64,000 nt of DNA. Origin: Mesorhizobium sp. M1B.F.Ca.ET.045.04.1.1 (lineage in GTDB: Bacteria > Pseudomonadota > Alphaproteobacteria > Rhizobiales > Rhizobiaceae). The notes beneath the pieces were generated by a model. The model ran no database searches, was not told where the DNA came from, and saw only the letters and a program-made list of their open reading frames with translations. The translations under genes and the position numbers were made by a program. Positions 24,920-34,133 of the stretch are shown piece by piece. Within the stretch, counting starts at the first letter, position 1. Each line of letters starts with the position of its first letter. The DNA lies in NCBI RefSeq assembly GCF_003952465.1, contig NZ_CP034448.1, positions 3,511,001 through 3,575,000 on the forward strand. The letters run 5' to 3'.

Positions 24920-26194
24920 ATGAACTTTCGCAAGATGATGGCCATAGCGGTGGTTGCGGCCGGAGGATTCTGGGTCGTAGCGGCCCAAGCCGAAGAAACC
25001 GTCGCATGGTGGGATTTCCTCGGCGGCGGTGACGGTGTGCGCATGAAGCAGATGATCTCCGACTTCAACGCCGCCCACGCCGGCAAGATCAAGATCGACG
25101 CCACGACGCTGGAGTGGGGAACGCCCTTCTACGCGAAGGTGCAGACCTCGGCCGCGGTCGGTGAGGCGCCAGACGTCATGACCTATCATGCCAGCCGCAT
25201 CCCCTTGGCGGTGAGCCAGGACATTCTCGAAGAAATCACCGCCGACGACATGAGCAAGATGGGCCTCTCGGCCTCGGACTTCTCCCAGACGACGATGGGC
25301 GCCGTGACGGTCGACGGCAAGCAATACGCAGTGCCGCTCGATACCCATCCAATCGTCCTGTACTACAATCGCGACCTCCTGAAGAAGGCAGGCGTGCTCG
25401 GCGGCGACGGCCGTCCCGTGGGCATGGGCAACAAGGAGGAATTCACCGCGACACTCAAGAAGTTGAAGGATGCCGGCGTCGAGTTCCCGTTGGGCAGCGT
25501 CACCGCCGACGGCAACTTCATGTACCGCACCATTTATTCACTGGTGTGCCAGCAAGGCGGCGAGCTTTTGACGGGCAACGAGTTCCTCGCCGGCGACAAT
25601 CCCGAAAAGCTGGCGAAGGCGCTAGCGGTTCTGCAAGGGTGGACGAAGGCAGGGCTGCAGTCGACCTACACGGACTATCCCGCAACCGTCGCTCTATTCA
25701 CCTCGGGCAAGGCCGCAATGATGATCAACGGCGTCTGGGAAGTTCCCACGATGACCGACCTTGCCAAGCAAGGCAAGCTGTTCGACTGGGGCGCCGTCGA
25801 GATCCCGGTGATCTTCGACAAGCCATGCACCTATGCGGACAGCCACTCATTCGCAATCCCGAAGAACAAGGGCAAGGAGATCAGCCCGGAAAAGCGTGCC
25901 GCGGTTCTCGAGGTGATCTCATGGATGGACAAGCACTCGCTGTTCTGGGCCACGGCAGGCCACATCCCTGCATACAAGCCGGTCACCGAGACGGCCGAAT
26001 ACAAGGCAATGGAGCCCAACGCGACCTACTCGACGCTGACAGCCAACATGATCTTCGATCCGAAGTCGCCCAAGGCTGGTGTCGCCGGGCCGATCTTCGA
26101 CATCATGTCCAATTATTTCGTGCCGACCCTCAATGGAGAGATGGACCCCGACGAGGCGGTAAAATCCATCAAGGAAGAGCTGAACAGCATGTAG
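24920..26194 (+). CDS. Sugar ABC transporter substrate-binding protein
   Basis: A 424-residue periplasmic protein of the extracellular solute-binding family 1. It has a signal peptide (cleavage after AQA, about residue 25). The mature protein begins ETVAWWDFLGGGDG, with APDVMTYHASRIPLAVSQ and YAVPLDTHPIVLYYNRDLLKKAG in the family positions. It is the first gene of the transporter, directly downstream of the GH51 gene. By context it binds arabinose-containing oligosaccharides. The WWDFLGGGDGVRMK start is typical of alpha-arabinoside and related oligosaccharide binders. Confidence 0.85.
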   Translation: MNFRKMMAIAVVAAGGFWVVAAQAEETVAWWDFLGGGDGVRMKQMISDFNAAHAGKIKIDATTLEWGTPFYAKVQTSAAVGEAPDVMTYHASRIPLAVSQDILEEITADDMSKMGLSASDFSQTTMGAVTVDGKQYAVPLDTHPIVLYYNRDLLKKAGVLGGDGRPVGMGNKEEFTATLKKLKDAGVEFPLGSVTADGNFMYRTIYSLVCQQGGELLTGNEFLAGDNPEKLAKALAVLQGWTKAGLQSTYTDYPATVALFTSGKAAMMINGVWEVPTMTDLAKQGKLFDWGAVEIPVIFDKPCTYADSHSFAIPKNKGKEISPEKRAAVLEVISWMDKHSLFWATAGHIPAYKPVTETAEYKAMEPNATYSTLTANMIFDPKSPKAGVAGPIFDIMSNYFVPTLNGEMDPDEAVKSIKEELNSM

Positions 26195-26204
26195 GGCTCA
26201 AAGG

Positions 26205-26234
26205 CTGGGACCGTTCTGTCCAGAGCGGTCCCAG
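26205..26234 (+). other. Intercistronic hairpin
   Basis: A 9-bp perfect stem (CTGGGACCG with CGGTCCCAG) lies between the binding-protein and permease genes, without a strong T run. Such hairpins often protect binding-protein mRNA and lower read-through to the permeases. Confidence 0.6.
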
Positions 26235-26253
26235 TCATATTTGAGGAAGAGCC

Positions 26254-27138
26254 ATGCTTCGCAACTCCCGCACTGAACGTCTTGTCGCGCTGGTGCTGGT
26301 CGCTCCCTTCATGGCGATCTACCTGCTGGCGTTCGTCTATCCGACGGTCCAGATGTTCCGCATCTCCTTCACCGATGCGCCGCTGATCGGCGCGGGTCGG
26401 TGGGTTGGTCTCGACAACTACCTGCGGCTCGACAACGACCCGATGTTCCGGCGTGCGGTCTGGAACACCGCTTACTTCGTGCTGATGACGGTAGTCCCCG
26501 GAACGCTCATCGCGCTGTTGATCGCGCTTGGCGTGTCGCGCCTCAAGGGCCGGTTCCAGGCGATCGTTCTGGCGCTGTTCTTCCTGCCCTACATCCTGCC
26601 AGTGTCCGTAGTCTATCTGATCTGGGACTGGACGCTGAATTTCCAGTTCGGGATCGCGATGCATGCGCTGGACTGGCTGGGAATCCCGCGCGTACCGGTC
26701 TTCAAGTCGCGCCTCTGGTTCTTGCCGGCGGTGGCCGGGGTGACGATCTGGTGGACCGCGGGCTTCTCGATCCTCCTCTTCCTCGCCGGACTGCGGTCCA
26801 TACCAGCGGAGATCTACGAAGCCGCGGCGCTCGACAACTCGACGCGATGGACCACGTTCCGGCGTATCACCTGGCCACTGCTATGGCCGATCACCTCGCT
26901 GGTGTTCACCATCCAACTCATCCTGCAGCTCAAGATCTTCGACCAGGTCTATCTGTTCTCGATCGGCGGCCGGCCGAACGACAACATGGTGCTCGTCTAC
27001 TACGTCTTCCAGAAGGCCTTCCAGCAGAACCAGGGAGGCAGGGCGGCGGCTGTCGCCGTCACCCTCTTCGTGCTTGTGGTCGTCGTCTCGGTCCTGCAAT
27101 TCCAACTGCTCCGGTTCGCCGAAAGGCGGCGCCGATGA
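26254..27138 (+). CDS. Sugar ABC transporter permease 1
   Basis: A 294-residue inner-membrane protein with six predicted helices, the first at LVALVLVAPFMAIYLLAFVYP. The MalF-type coupling loop (EAA motif) is EIYEAAALDNSTRWTTFRRITWPLL, near residue 190. It pairs with the next permease, whose start codon overlaps its stop (ATGA). It forms the channel of the arabinoside transporter. Confidence 0.85.
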   Translation: MLRNSRTERLVALVLVAPFMAIYLLAFVYPTVQMFRISFTDAPLIGAGRWVGLDNYLRLDNDPMFRRAVWNTAYFVLMTVVPGTLIALLIALGVSRLKGRFQAIVLALFFLPYILPVSVVYLIWDWTLNFQFGIAMHALDWLGIPRVPVFKSRLWFLPAVAGVTIWWTAGFSILLFLAGLRSIPAEIYEAAALDNSTRWTTFRRITWPLLWPITSLVFTIQLILQLKIFDQVYLFSIGGRPNDNMVLVYYVFQKAFQQNQGGRAAAVAVTLFVLVVVVSVLQFQLLRFAERRRR

Positions 27139-27977
27139 ACGTCATGGCCGCGCAACGCTGGAACTTTTGGGGCGGGATCATCACGGCACTGACGCTCGTC
27201 TGCGCCATCCTCTGGGCGTTCCCGCTCTATTGGGGTGTGATCTCATCGCTCAAACCGGACAGCGAGGTTGTCCGGCCTTACATCGAACTCTGGCCCGAGA
27301 CGCCGACGCTGGAGAACTACATCAGCGCCCTGACCACCACGCAGATCGGCGCCTGGTACGTCAATTCAGTGGCGGTCGCGGTCGGCGTAACGATCATCAC
27401 CATCTTCATCTCGATGCTGTGCGGCTACGCGATCTCGCAGTTGCGGTTCCCGGGCCGGATCGCGCTATGGTGGCTGATCCTGGCCTCCTTCATGGTGCCA
27501 ATTTCAGCGCTTATCATCAATCATTTCGTGCTGGTCGCCAACCTTGGCCTGATCAACAGCTGGGCCGGAATCATGCTGCCGCAGCTTATCCACCCCGTCA
27601 TTATAATCGTGTACAAGCAGTTCTTCGATCAGGTCCCGAAGGACTTCCGCGAGGCCGCGGTGATGGACAATGCGTCTGAATTCGGGATCCTCTTCAAGAT
27701 CTACATGCCGATGAACTGGGGGGTAACGACGGCGCTGTCGATCGTCTGCTTCATCTGGACGTGGAATGCGTTTTTATGGCCGTTCCTCTCCGTGACCCGC
27801 ACCGAGATGATGACGATCACCGTCGGTATCACGCAGGTCAATGACGCCTTCGGTGTCTACTACGCGCGCCAGCTGTCGGCAGCCGTACTGGCCGGCCTTC
27901 CGGTGGCACTAGCCTATCTTTTCTTCCAGCGCCGAGTAACCGAAGCGATAACGCTCTCGGCCGGTATCAAGGGCTAA
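27135..27977 (+). CDS. Sugar ABC transporter permease 2
   Basis: A 280-residue MalG-type permease. ATG at 27135 overlaps the previous stop codon. There are six hydrophobic segments from WNFWGGIITALTLVCAILWA onward. The EAA loop is PKDFREAAVMDNASEFGILFK. It completes the membrane part of the transporter; the ATPase is encoded on the opposite strand just downstream. Confidence 0.85.
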   Translation: MNVMAAQRWNFWGGIITALTLVCAILWAFPLYWGVISSLKPDSEVVRPYIELWPETPTLENYISALTTTQIGAWYVNSVAVAVGVTIITIFISMLCGYAISQLRFPGRIALWWLILASFMVPISALIINHFVLVANLGLINSWAGIMLPQLIHPVIIIVYKQFFDQVPKDFREAAVMDNASEFGILFKIYMPMNWGVTTALSIVCFIWTWNAFLWPFLSVTRTEMMTITVGITQVNDAFGVYYARQLSAAVLAGLPVALAYLFFQRRVTEAITLSAGIKG

Positions 27978-28014
27978 AACGCGTCGCGCAGAACCGGATT
28001 CAGACCCGACGGGT

Positions 28015-29100
28015 TCAGGCCCCGTCAGCGTGCGCGTGCCAAGTCGATCCGTCCGCGGCGAAGAGATGCAGGGCCGTGGTGTCGAACTTCAGCCGAACGG
28101 CGTCGCCCGGTTTGACGCTCGAAAGCCCGCGATCTTGTGCCGTCACCTGGCTCCCATCCGCGAGCCGCGCATAGATGAGTGTTCGCTCGCCAAGGCGCTC
28201 GACAACGGTGGCCGTGGCAATTGCGTCCCCGCCCTCCGCGACTACAGTCAGCGATTCCGGCCGCACTCCGAGTTCGCGCCAATCCATGTTGACGGGCGCG
28301 TCCGGAAGTTCGACGAGCGATCCATCCGCCAAGCGCACGTTGAGCCTGTCGCCTGAGCCCGAAACCGTAACAGGCAGGATGTTCATCGCTGGAGACCCCA
28401 CGAAGGTCGCGACGAATCGCGACGCGGGACGTGTATAGACGTCGACGGGTTTTCCCATCTGCTCTATCCGGCAATTGTTGAGGATCACAATACGGTCGGC
28501 GAGCGTCATCGCTTCCACCTGGTCGTGGGTGACGTAGATCATCGTCGACTTCAAACGCTGATGCAATTCGGCGAGCTCGACGCGTGTACGGGCTCGAAGC
28601 GCCGCGTCCAGATTGGAGAGTGGCTCGTCGAACAGGAATGCCTTGGGCTCCTTGACGATCGCCCGCCCAATGGCCACGCGCTGGCGTTGTCCGCCCGAGA
28701 GCTGCGACGGCCGCCGGTTGAGCAGCGCTTCGATCTCCAAGATACGCGCAGCCTCAGCGATCCGTTGGCGGATTACATCCGGCGCGACCCGAATGTTCCT
28801 TAACCCAAAGGCCATGTTCTCCGCGACTGTCATATGTGGGTAAAGCGCATAGTTCTGGAAGACCATCGCAACGTTGCGCCTGCCCGGCGCAAGGTTTTCC
28901 GAGCGCACCCCGTCGATCGTCAGCGTGCCCTCGTCAATGCTTTCGAGGCCGGCAATCATACGGAGCAGCGTCGTCTTGCCAGAACCGGACGGACCGAGAA
29001 ATACGACCAGCTCTCCTGGCTCAATGTCCAGGCTCACGTCGCGGATCACCTCGACAGCGCCAAAGTGCTTTGATACGCCCGACAGCGCGATTCCCGTCAT
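28015..29100 (-). CDS. Sugar ABC transporter ATP-binding protein (MalK/UgpC type)
   Basis: 361 residues from ATG 29100 (preceded by GAAGGAT; a longer frame from 29226 is unlikely). Walker A is GPSGSGKTT (about residue 36), the Q-loop VFQNYALYPH, the signature LSGGQRQRVAIGRA, Walker B KAFLFDEPLSNLD and the H-loop VTHDQVEAMTLAD. The C-terminal ~120 residues form the OB-fold regulatory domain of the MalK/UgpC class. It is convergent with permease 2 and carries the same operator-like motif at its own promoter, so it is probably the energising subunit of that system. Confidence 0.88.
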   Translation of the reverse strand: MTGIALSGVSKHFGAVEVIRDVSLDIEPGELVVFLGPSGSGKTTLLRMIAGLESIDEGTLTIDGVRSENLAPGRRNVAMVFQNYALYPHMTVAENMAFGLRNIRVAPDVIRQRIAEAARILEIEALLNRRPSQLSGGQRQRVAIGRAIVKEPKAFLFDEPLSNLDAALRARTRVELAELHQRLKSTMIYVTHDQVEAMTLADRIVILNNCRIEQMGKPVDVYTRPASRFVATFVGSPAMNILPVTVSGSGDRLNVRLADGSLVELPDAPVNMDWRELGVRPESLTVVAEGGDAIATATVVERLGERTLIYARLADGSQVTAQDRGLSSVKPGDAVRLKFDTTALHLFAADGSTWHAHADGA

Positions 29101-29129
29101 GCTTGCGATCCTTCTTTCCTGCATAATTT

Positions 29130-29144
29130 CGGATAAATACCCGA
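29130..29144. promoter_or_regulatory. Operator-like motif before the ATPase gene
   Basis: CGGATAAATACCCGA, palindromic at its ends (CGG...CCG), 30 bases before the ATPase start on the minus strand. Third clear copy of the motif. Confidence 0.45.
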
Positions 29145-29288
29145 TGTCAAGGAACGTGAGGCTACGGCACAATGAGCGACCCCTGCCAGCTACCCTGCCA
29201 AAAGCCGTCGATCTGCAGTCGACCAATAGCCGCGGACAGCTTCGCGCCGCGAAGTTGCCATTCGCCAGCCGGGCCGCAGCCGATCGAG

Positions 29289-29412
29289 GTGATCCATAAG
29301 ATCGACTTTGAGGTCGGAGAGGGATCGGCTTTCGTCGGGATGCGGCAAGCCGCCCCTGCTCTAAATGGTCAGGAGGCTAGTTCTGATGAGATTCACATCG
29401 GCAGCTGCGACA
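29289..29412 (+). pseudogene. Possible decayed ABC ATPase fragment
   Basis: The plus strand reads VIHKIDFEVGEGSAFVG and later SSDEIHIG, which match the N-terminal strands of a MalK-type ATPase (usual VIHGVD...VGPSGCGKST and SGEIRIG). The Walker A loop itself is missing. Short and low-confidence, but it fits a region of decayed DNA next to an intact ATPase gene. Confidence 0.35.
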
Positions 29413-29476
29413 AATTGCGGTCGTCGGCGCGGCATGGCGACGGGTTGCCAGCCCCATAAACGGCGCTCGTCACGGG

Positions 29477-29512
29477 TTCATCGACCCCTTTTGTGGGATG
29501 AAGAGACACCGC
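29477..29512. repeat. Insertion-sequence end next to transposase remnant
   Basis: TTCATCGACCCCTTTTGTGG through AGAGACACCGC; nearly identical to 13859-13896. It abuts the point where the IS256-type reading frame breaks off, so it is probably the far end of an internally deleted element. Confidence 0.5.
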
Positions 29513-29517
29513 GTGCC

Positions 29518-29764
29518 TGCCGGTCCTGCGGAACCCGCAGCTCAAGCTTGCCGACCCGCGTGACAAGCGTGCGGCCGTAATAGCCAGAGCGATAGCCAAG
29601 ACGCTCCGGCGTGCGCTCGCTCTTCGAAGCACCCAATGCCTCGTCCATCTCGGCCTCGAGCACCTCCTGCATCACCGCGCGGATCACTTCGTGCAATCCA
29701 TCCGGGTTCGAAAGAAGAATGTCTTTGACGGCGACTATGGCGGATTTATCTCAGTCTTGGTCAT
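29518..29764 (-). mobile_element. IS256-family transposase remnant
   Basis: On the minus strand, from ATG 29764, the N-terminal ~80 codons of an IS256 (mutator-type) transposase are readable. They include VKDILLSNPDGLHEVIRAVM, EMDEALGASKSERTPERLGY and RSGYYGRTLVTRVGKLELR, stopping after VPQDR. A one-base frameshift after the ninth codon and loss of the whole catalytic DDE part make it inactive. The rest of 29101-29908 has no gene that can be supported. Confidence 0.8.
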
Positions 29765-29908
29765 GGGGGCGTTCCTTCGCGGGAATCGGTGACGTGAACA
29801 ATCACCAGCCTGCCATGACCGCCTCTCTCAGCGAATTTGCAGAACTCTCAGCACACTACCGCCAGACTGCTTCAGGAGACGTCGGATCGATCTCATTGGC
29901 CTTTCACC

Positions 29909-31186
29909 TTACCCACCTGCCTTTTGAACCAGCAGCGGGATAATCCGGTCGCTCTTGGCGACGGCAGGCCGGCCGGAGGCGGCATAGGGGATGCCGAGCG
30001 CGTCCCAGGTCTCGACCAGCGCGTCCTGCAGTTCGGCGATCAGCGCGTCCGAATGGAACGGCGTCGGCGTGATGCGCAGCCGCTCGGTGCCGCGCGGCAC
30101 CGTCGGATAGTTGATCGGCTGGATGTAGATGCCGTGGACGCCGAGCAGGCGGTCGCTGGCCATCTTGCAGAGCTCGGGATCGCCGACCAGCACCGGCACG
30201 ATATGGGTGGCCGATTCCATCACCGGCAGGCCCGCTGCAGCAAGCACCTCCTTGGTGCGCGCCGCTTGGCGCTGCTGCGCGTCGCGCTCGGCCTGCGAGC
30301 GCTTCAGATGCCGGATCGAGGTGGTGGCGGCGGCCGCGATCGCCGGCGGCAGCGCGGTGGTGAAGATGAAGCCCGGCGCATAGGAGCGCACCGCGTCGAT
30401 GACGGCGCTGGTGCCGGTGATGTAGCCGCCGAGCGTGCCGAAGGCCTTGGCCAGCGTGCCTTCGATGATGTCGATGCGGTCGGCCAGGCCCTCGCGCTCG
30501 GTGATGCCGCCGCCGCGCGCACCGTACATGCCGACAGCATGCACCTCGTCGATATAGGTCATGGCGTTGTAGCGCTCGGCGAGCTCGACGATCTGCCTGA
30601 TCGGGGCGATGTCGCCATCCATCGAATAGACGCTTTCGAAGACGATCAGCTTGGCGCGCTCGCGGCCGGCGGCCTGCAGCAAGCTTTCCAGATGCGCGAC
30701 GTCGTTGTGGCGGAAGATCTTCTTCTCGGCGCCCGAGCGGCGCACGCCCTCGATCATCGAGGCGTGGTTCAATTCGTCCGAGAGCACCAGGCAGTTGGGC
30801 AGGAGCCTGGCGATGGTCGAGACCGAGGCCTCGTTGGAGACGAAGCCGGAGGTGAAGACAAGGGCTGCTTCCTTGTCGTGCAGGTCGGCGAGCTCATGCT
30901 CGAGCTCGACCAGCGGGTTGGACGTGCCGGAAATGTTGCGGGTGCCGCCGGCACCCGAGCCCATCTTGCCGGCCGCGCTCTGGAAGGCGGCGATGACGTC
31001 TCCGTTCTGGCCCATGCCAAGATAGTCGTTGGAGCACCAGACGGTGATTTCCTGGGCGCGGCCGTTGGCGCGCCAGATGGCGCGCGGAAACTTGCCCACG
31101 ATGCGCTCGAGGTCGGCGAAAACGCGATAGCGCCGCTCGGCATGGAGCTGGTCGATCGCATCTTCGAAGAACCGCTGGTAATTCAT
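29909..31186 (-). CDS. hemA: 5-aminolevulinate synthase
   Basis: A 425-residue PLP enzyme that joins glycine and succinyl-CoA to give 5-aminolevulinate, the first step of heme synthesis in alphaproteobacteria. Landmarks are [11 protein letters not shown] (about 51), [12 protein letters not shown] (about 76), [25 protein letters not shown], and the PLP lysine in [14 protein letters not shown] (about 248). Length and start fit the family. It lies at the head of the fix region and has an FNR-type box 87-100 bases upstream, so heme supply can rise with the cbb3 oxidase at low oxygen. Confidence 0.95.
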   Translation of the reverse strand: MNYQRFFEDAIDQLHAERRYRVFADLERIVGKFPRAIWRANGRAQEITVWCSNDYLGMGQNGDVIAAFQSAAGKMGSGAGGTRNISGTSNPLVELEHELADLHDKEAALVFTSGFVSNEASVSTIARLLPNCLVLSDELNHASMIEGVRRSGAEKKIFRHNDVAHLESLLQAAGRERAKLIVFESVYSMDGDIAPIRQIVELAERYNAMTYIDEVHAVGMYGARGGGITEREGLADRIDIIEGTLAKAFGTLGGYITGTSAVIDAVRSYAPGFIFTTALPPAIAAAATTSIRHLKRSQAERDAQQRQAARTKEVLAAAGLPVMESATHIVPVLVGDPELCKMASDRLLGVHGIYIQPINYPTVPRGTERLRITPTPFHSDALIAELQDALVETWDALGIPYAASGRPAVAKSDRIIPLLVQKAGG

Positions 31187-31275
31187 GTCGAGCTCCTATG
31201 CAGGAAGTATGGTGCCGCAGACTGCGGCACTTCGATCCGCTGGGCTCAACTTACGAGCCAGGGGAAGGCTCCGCT

Positions 31276-31289
31276 TTGAGCTATGTCAA
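31276..31289 (-). promoter_or_regulatory. FNR/FixK-like box upstream of hemA
   Basis: TTGAGCTATGTCAA keeps the TTGA-N6-TCAA core of the FNR/FixK box. Centred about 96 bases before the hemA start. Confidence 0.5.
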
Positions 31290-31349
31290 ATTGGGGACGC
31301 GTGGATGCCTCCGGGATAGGCAGTTTGCCTCGGCCCAAACCGTCCAAAA

Positions 31350-31363
31350 CTGATTCAAATCAA
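31350..31363 (+). promoter_or_regulatory. FNR/FixK box before the 31398 gene
   Basis: CTGATTCAAATCAA, one mismatch from TTGAT-N4-ATCAA, centred about 41 bases before the ATG at 31398. It may also act on divergent hemA. Confidence 0.6.
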
Positions 31364-31397
31364 AGCGCGGATTTCCGATCCGGCCCACGCTGGTTAG

Positions 31398-31613
31398 ATG
31401 TGGAATCCAATAGCAAGCGCTCCGTTTGGCCGCAGCCTCGAACTAGCCGTCCAGGATGAGGAAGGACTGCATGCGCTTGTATTTCCTTGCGAAAAAGGCC
31501 GGGAGGGGTGGCGGCATGCGGTTACCGGCGTGCGCGTCGATATCCGGCCGACCCACTGGCGCGACTGGTACCTCGAGAAAGACCAGGAGGCTCCTCCTCG
31601 GAACTCGTCCTAA
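31398..31613 (+). CDS. Small conserved protein in the fix region
   Basis: A 71-residue soluble protein starting MWNPIASAPFGRSLELAVQD, with HALVFPC and the segment DIRPTHWRDWYLE. I recognise it as a short conserved rhizobial hypothetical protein, without known function. It is preceded by an FNR-type box and is convergent with fixJ, so low-oxygen expression is likely. Confidence 0.65.
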   Translation: MWNPIASAPFGRSLELAVQDEEGLHALVFPCEKGREGWRHAVTGVRVDIRPTHWRDWYLEKDQEAPPRNSS

Positions 31614-31651
31614 TACATGGCACCGAAAAAAGCCGTTCGCCGCGCCGCGCT

Positions 31652-32263
31652 TTAGTGTTCGGGATCGGCGATCAATGCCATGCGGACAAGATGTGAAAGA
31701 CTGCCAGCGCCCATCTTGCTCATGAGGTTGGCTCGGTGGATTTCGACGGTGCGCGGACTGATCCCAAGATCGTAGGCTATCGTCTTGTTGGGCAAACCCG
31801 AAACGAGACCGTCGAGCACTTGACGTTCCCGCTCCGAGAGCGTGGCCAGATTCTTCCGAATTTCGGCGGCTTGCGGGTGTGACGCAACGGCATGATTGCG
31901 GTTGTCCAGAGCCGAGCGAATTGCGTCGATCAGCACTTCGTCATCGAATGGCTTCTCGATGAAATCGGCTGCTCCCTCTTTCATCGCGTGCACTGCCAAT
32001 GCGACATCCGCGTGTCCCGTCATGACGATGACCGGCACGGAATGGCCGCGAGCCTTCAGCTGCCGCAGGAACTCTATGCCATCGATGCCGGGCATGCGTA
32101 CATCGGTGACGATGCAGCCCCCGATATCCTTCGGCTCTGTCGCCAGGAATGCTGTTGCCGATTCATAGAGGCGCACGGCAAAGTCGGCCGTTGCGAGAAG
32201 GAAACCCAGGGACTTGCGAACGTCGACATCGTCGTCGACCACATGAACGACATCACTGGCCAC
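31652..32263 (-). CDS. fixJ: Oxygen-responsive response regulator FixJ
   Basis: A 203-residue two-domain regulator. The receiver domain (1-120) has the acidic pair in VDDDVDV, the phospho-acceptor Asp in [10 protein letters not shown] (about residue 54), the Thr in [10 protein letters not shown] and the Lys in FIEKPF. The C-terminal LuxR-type HTH contains [15 protein letters not shown] and [20 protein letters not shown]. Once phosphorylated by FixL it activates fixK-type promoters. It overlaps the fixL stop by 11 bases, so the pair is translated together. Confidence 0.92.
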   Translation of the reverse strand: MASDVVHVVDDDVDVRKSLGFLLATADFAVRLYESATAFLATEPKDIGGCIVTDVRMPGIDGIEFLRQLKARGHSVPVIVMTGHADVALAVHAMKEGAADFIEKPFDDEVLIDAIRSALDNRNHAVASHPQAAEIRKNLATLSERERQVLDGLVSGLPNKTIAYDLGISPRTVEIHRANLMSKMGAGSLSHLVRMALIADPEH

Positions 32264-33917
32264 TGGCGACCTCTTCCTTCTCTATAGCGCGTAAAGTGAA
32301 CCGAAACGCGGTCCCTCCGCCAACCATCGGCTCCGCCCAGATATGACCACCATGAGACTCGACGATAGTGCGACAAATGGACAGGCCAACACCCATTCCA
32401 TGCTTCTTGGTGGTGACGAAAGGCTGGAAAAGCTGGGCTGAAACCTCAGGAGCCAACCCAGGGCCGGTATCGATGACGCTTACCTCAGCCATGCCATCAT
32501 GTCGTGCCTCCGTGACGACACGCAGTTCCCGCCGCGGAGCGCCATGCATGGCTTCCACGGCGTTTCTCATCAAGTTCAGCAAAACCTGCTGGATTTGGAT
32601 GCGGTCGGTCAAAACAAGCTCGGCCGTCGGATCGAGCTCGTAAGTGACGCGCACATCCGCTTCCCTGGCGCCCACCAAAGCCAGCGACGACGCGTCCTCG
32701 ATGAGCGCCGGCAGACGCTCGACCTGACGTTCGCTTTCGCCCCTGGCGACAAAATCCCGGAGACGACGAATGACATCGCCGGCGCGCAAAGCCTGCTCGG
32801 CAGCCTTTTCGACAGCCTCCCGCAACATGCCGGCATTGTCGTCCCTGCTCTTCTCGAGCAGGCGGCGGCTGCCTTTGAGGTAGTTCGTAATCGCGGTCAG
32901 CGGCTGGTTTATCTCATGGGCCAATGTCGAGGCCATTTCGCCGAGTGCGGTGAAACGTGCCATATGAAGCAGTTCCTGCTGCTGCTCCTGCATCCTGGCT
33001 TCCGTTCTGTGGCGTTCCGTGAGGTCGCGGCAGAAGCCGGTGAAGAAGCGGCCCGTTCCCGGATGCATTTCGCCGACGGCGAGTTCCATCGGAAAGGTCG
33101 ATCCGTCCTTGCGCATCCCGGTTACGGTGCGGCCGAGTCCGATGATGCGGCGCTCTCCCGTCGTGAGATAACGCTGCATGTATGCGTCATGGTCTTCCCG
33201 GTACGGCGAGGGCATCAGCAACTTTACGTTTTGACCGATGACTTCGCTGGCCTTGTAGCCAAACAATGTCTCGGCCGCCGTGCTAAAGGATTGGATAAGG
33301 GCGCTTTCGTCGATGACGATCATTGCATCGGGCACTGTCGCCAGGATCGAACGCAGGTGATCCTCGCGCAATTGCAGCGAAGCGTTGGCGAATGACAGGT
33401 CGCTGACGTCCGTGCCCTGTACGAAGATTGCGGTGATCCGGCCATCCTTTGTCCTGATCGGCTGATAGACGAAGTCTAGGATGCGCTCCTCCGCAAGACC
33501 GGTTTCAGCGTTGCGCAGGATGATCTTGGCATTGCGGCCGACATAGGGCTCGCCGGTTTCAGCCACACGGTCGAGCAATTCGAAGAACCCCTGGCCAGCG
33601 AGCTCGGGCAGGGCTTCCCGAACCGACCTACCGATAACCTGCCGCTGACCGATCAGGCGTTGGTAGGCGCCATTGGTCAGCTGAAAGATGTGGCCCGGCT
33701 CGCTGAGCAAGGTCATGAAACCCGGAGCCTGATCGAACATCAGCGCAAGAAGATCATGCTCCGGCAAATTATCGGCCTGCCCCTGTGGGCCGCCGGCCGG
33801 CGGGGGCGCTTCGGCGACAACTTTCGACCAGCCTTGATCCTTCTTGCTCACAAGCGGGTCTCCGGATCGAGAAACAGCAGTGGTCGCTGATCTAGCACTC
33901 ATCCGCCTGTCCGCCAA
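32253..33917 (-). CDS. fixL: Heme-PAS oxygen sensor histidine kinase FixL
   Basis: A 554-residue kinase with two PAS domains (about 60-165 and 180-300). The second holds the heme site: [12 protein letters not shown] contains the His matching the proximal ligand of Bradyrhizobium FixL (His200). The following IIGLGR keeps the Arg matching the O2-sensing Arg220. The kinase part has the H box [15 protein letters not shown] box [16 protein letters not shown], and GMGVGLSI. No membrane segments are seen, so it is the soluble form rather than the membrane-bound form of Sinorhizobium. Oxygen loss triggers autophosphorylation and transfer to FixJ. Confidence 0.92.
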   Translation of the reverse strand: MADRRMSARSATTAVSRSGDPLVSKKDQGWSKVVAEAPPPAGGPQGQADNLPEHDLLALMFDQAPGFMTLLSEPGHIFQLTNGAYQRLIGQRQVIGRSVREALPELAGQGFFELLDRVAETGEPYVGRNAKIILRNAETGLAEERILDFVYQPIRTKDGRITAIFVQGTDVSDLSFANASLQLREDHLRSILATVPDAMIVIDESALIQSFSTAAETLFGYKASEVIGQNVKLLMPSPYREDHDAYMQRYLTTGERRIIGLGRTVTGMRKDGSTFPMELAVGEMHPGTGRFFTGFCRDLTERHRTEARMQEQQQELLHMARFTALGEMASTLAHEINQPLTAITNYLKGSRRLLEKSRDDNAGMLREAVEKAAEQALRAGDVIRRLRDFVARGESERQVERLPALIEDASSLALVGAREADVRVTYELDPTAELVLTDRIQIQQVLLNLMRNAVEAMHGAPRRELRVVTEARHDGMAEVSVIDTGPGLAPEVSAQLFQPFVTTKKHGMGVGLSICRTIVESHGGHIWAEPMVGGGTAFRFTLRAIEKEEVASGQ

Positions 33918-33965
33918 ACGGCTGCTGCCGACATGTCGGCAGCAATCAAGGCGCCTTCAACTGCA

Positions 33966-34133
33966 TCATTTTGACCGTAACGCTTCAGGCCCGTCATCGG
34001 GGTCGATCAGTATCCGCTCGGCGGCTCCATCGAGATCCTCGTACTGGCCGCTGCGCAGTGCCCAAAGGAAGCTCGACAGCCCGAGCGCTCCCAGGAACAG
34101 AGCCACGGGAATGAGATAGACGAGCGTGGTCAT
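33966..34133 (-). CDS. fixS: cbb3 oxidase maturation protein FixS/CcoS
   Basis: A 55-residue protein starting MTTLVYLIPVALFLGALGL with one N-terminal membrane helix. The conserved FLWALRSGQYEDLDGAAERI follows, the hallmark of CcoS. Its ATG overlaps the fixI stop (ATGA). It is needed for cofactor loading of cbb3 oxidase. The short length explains why it is easily missed beside a longer frame on the same strand. Confidence 0.9.
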   Translation of the reverse strand: MTTLVYLIPVALFLGALGLSSFLWALRSGQYEDLDGAAERILIDPDDGPEALRSK

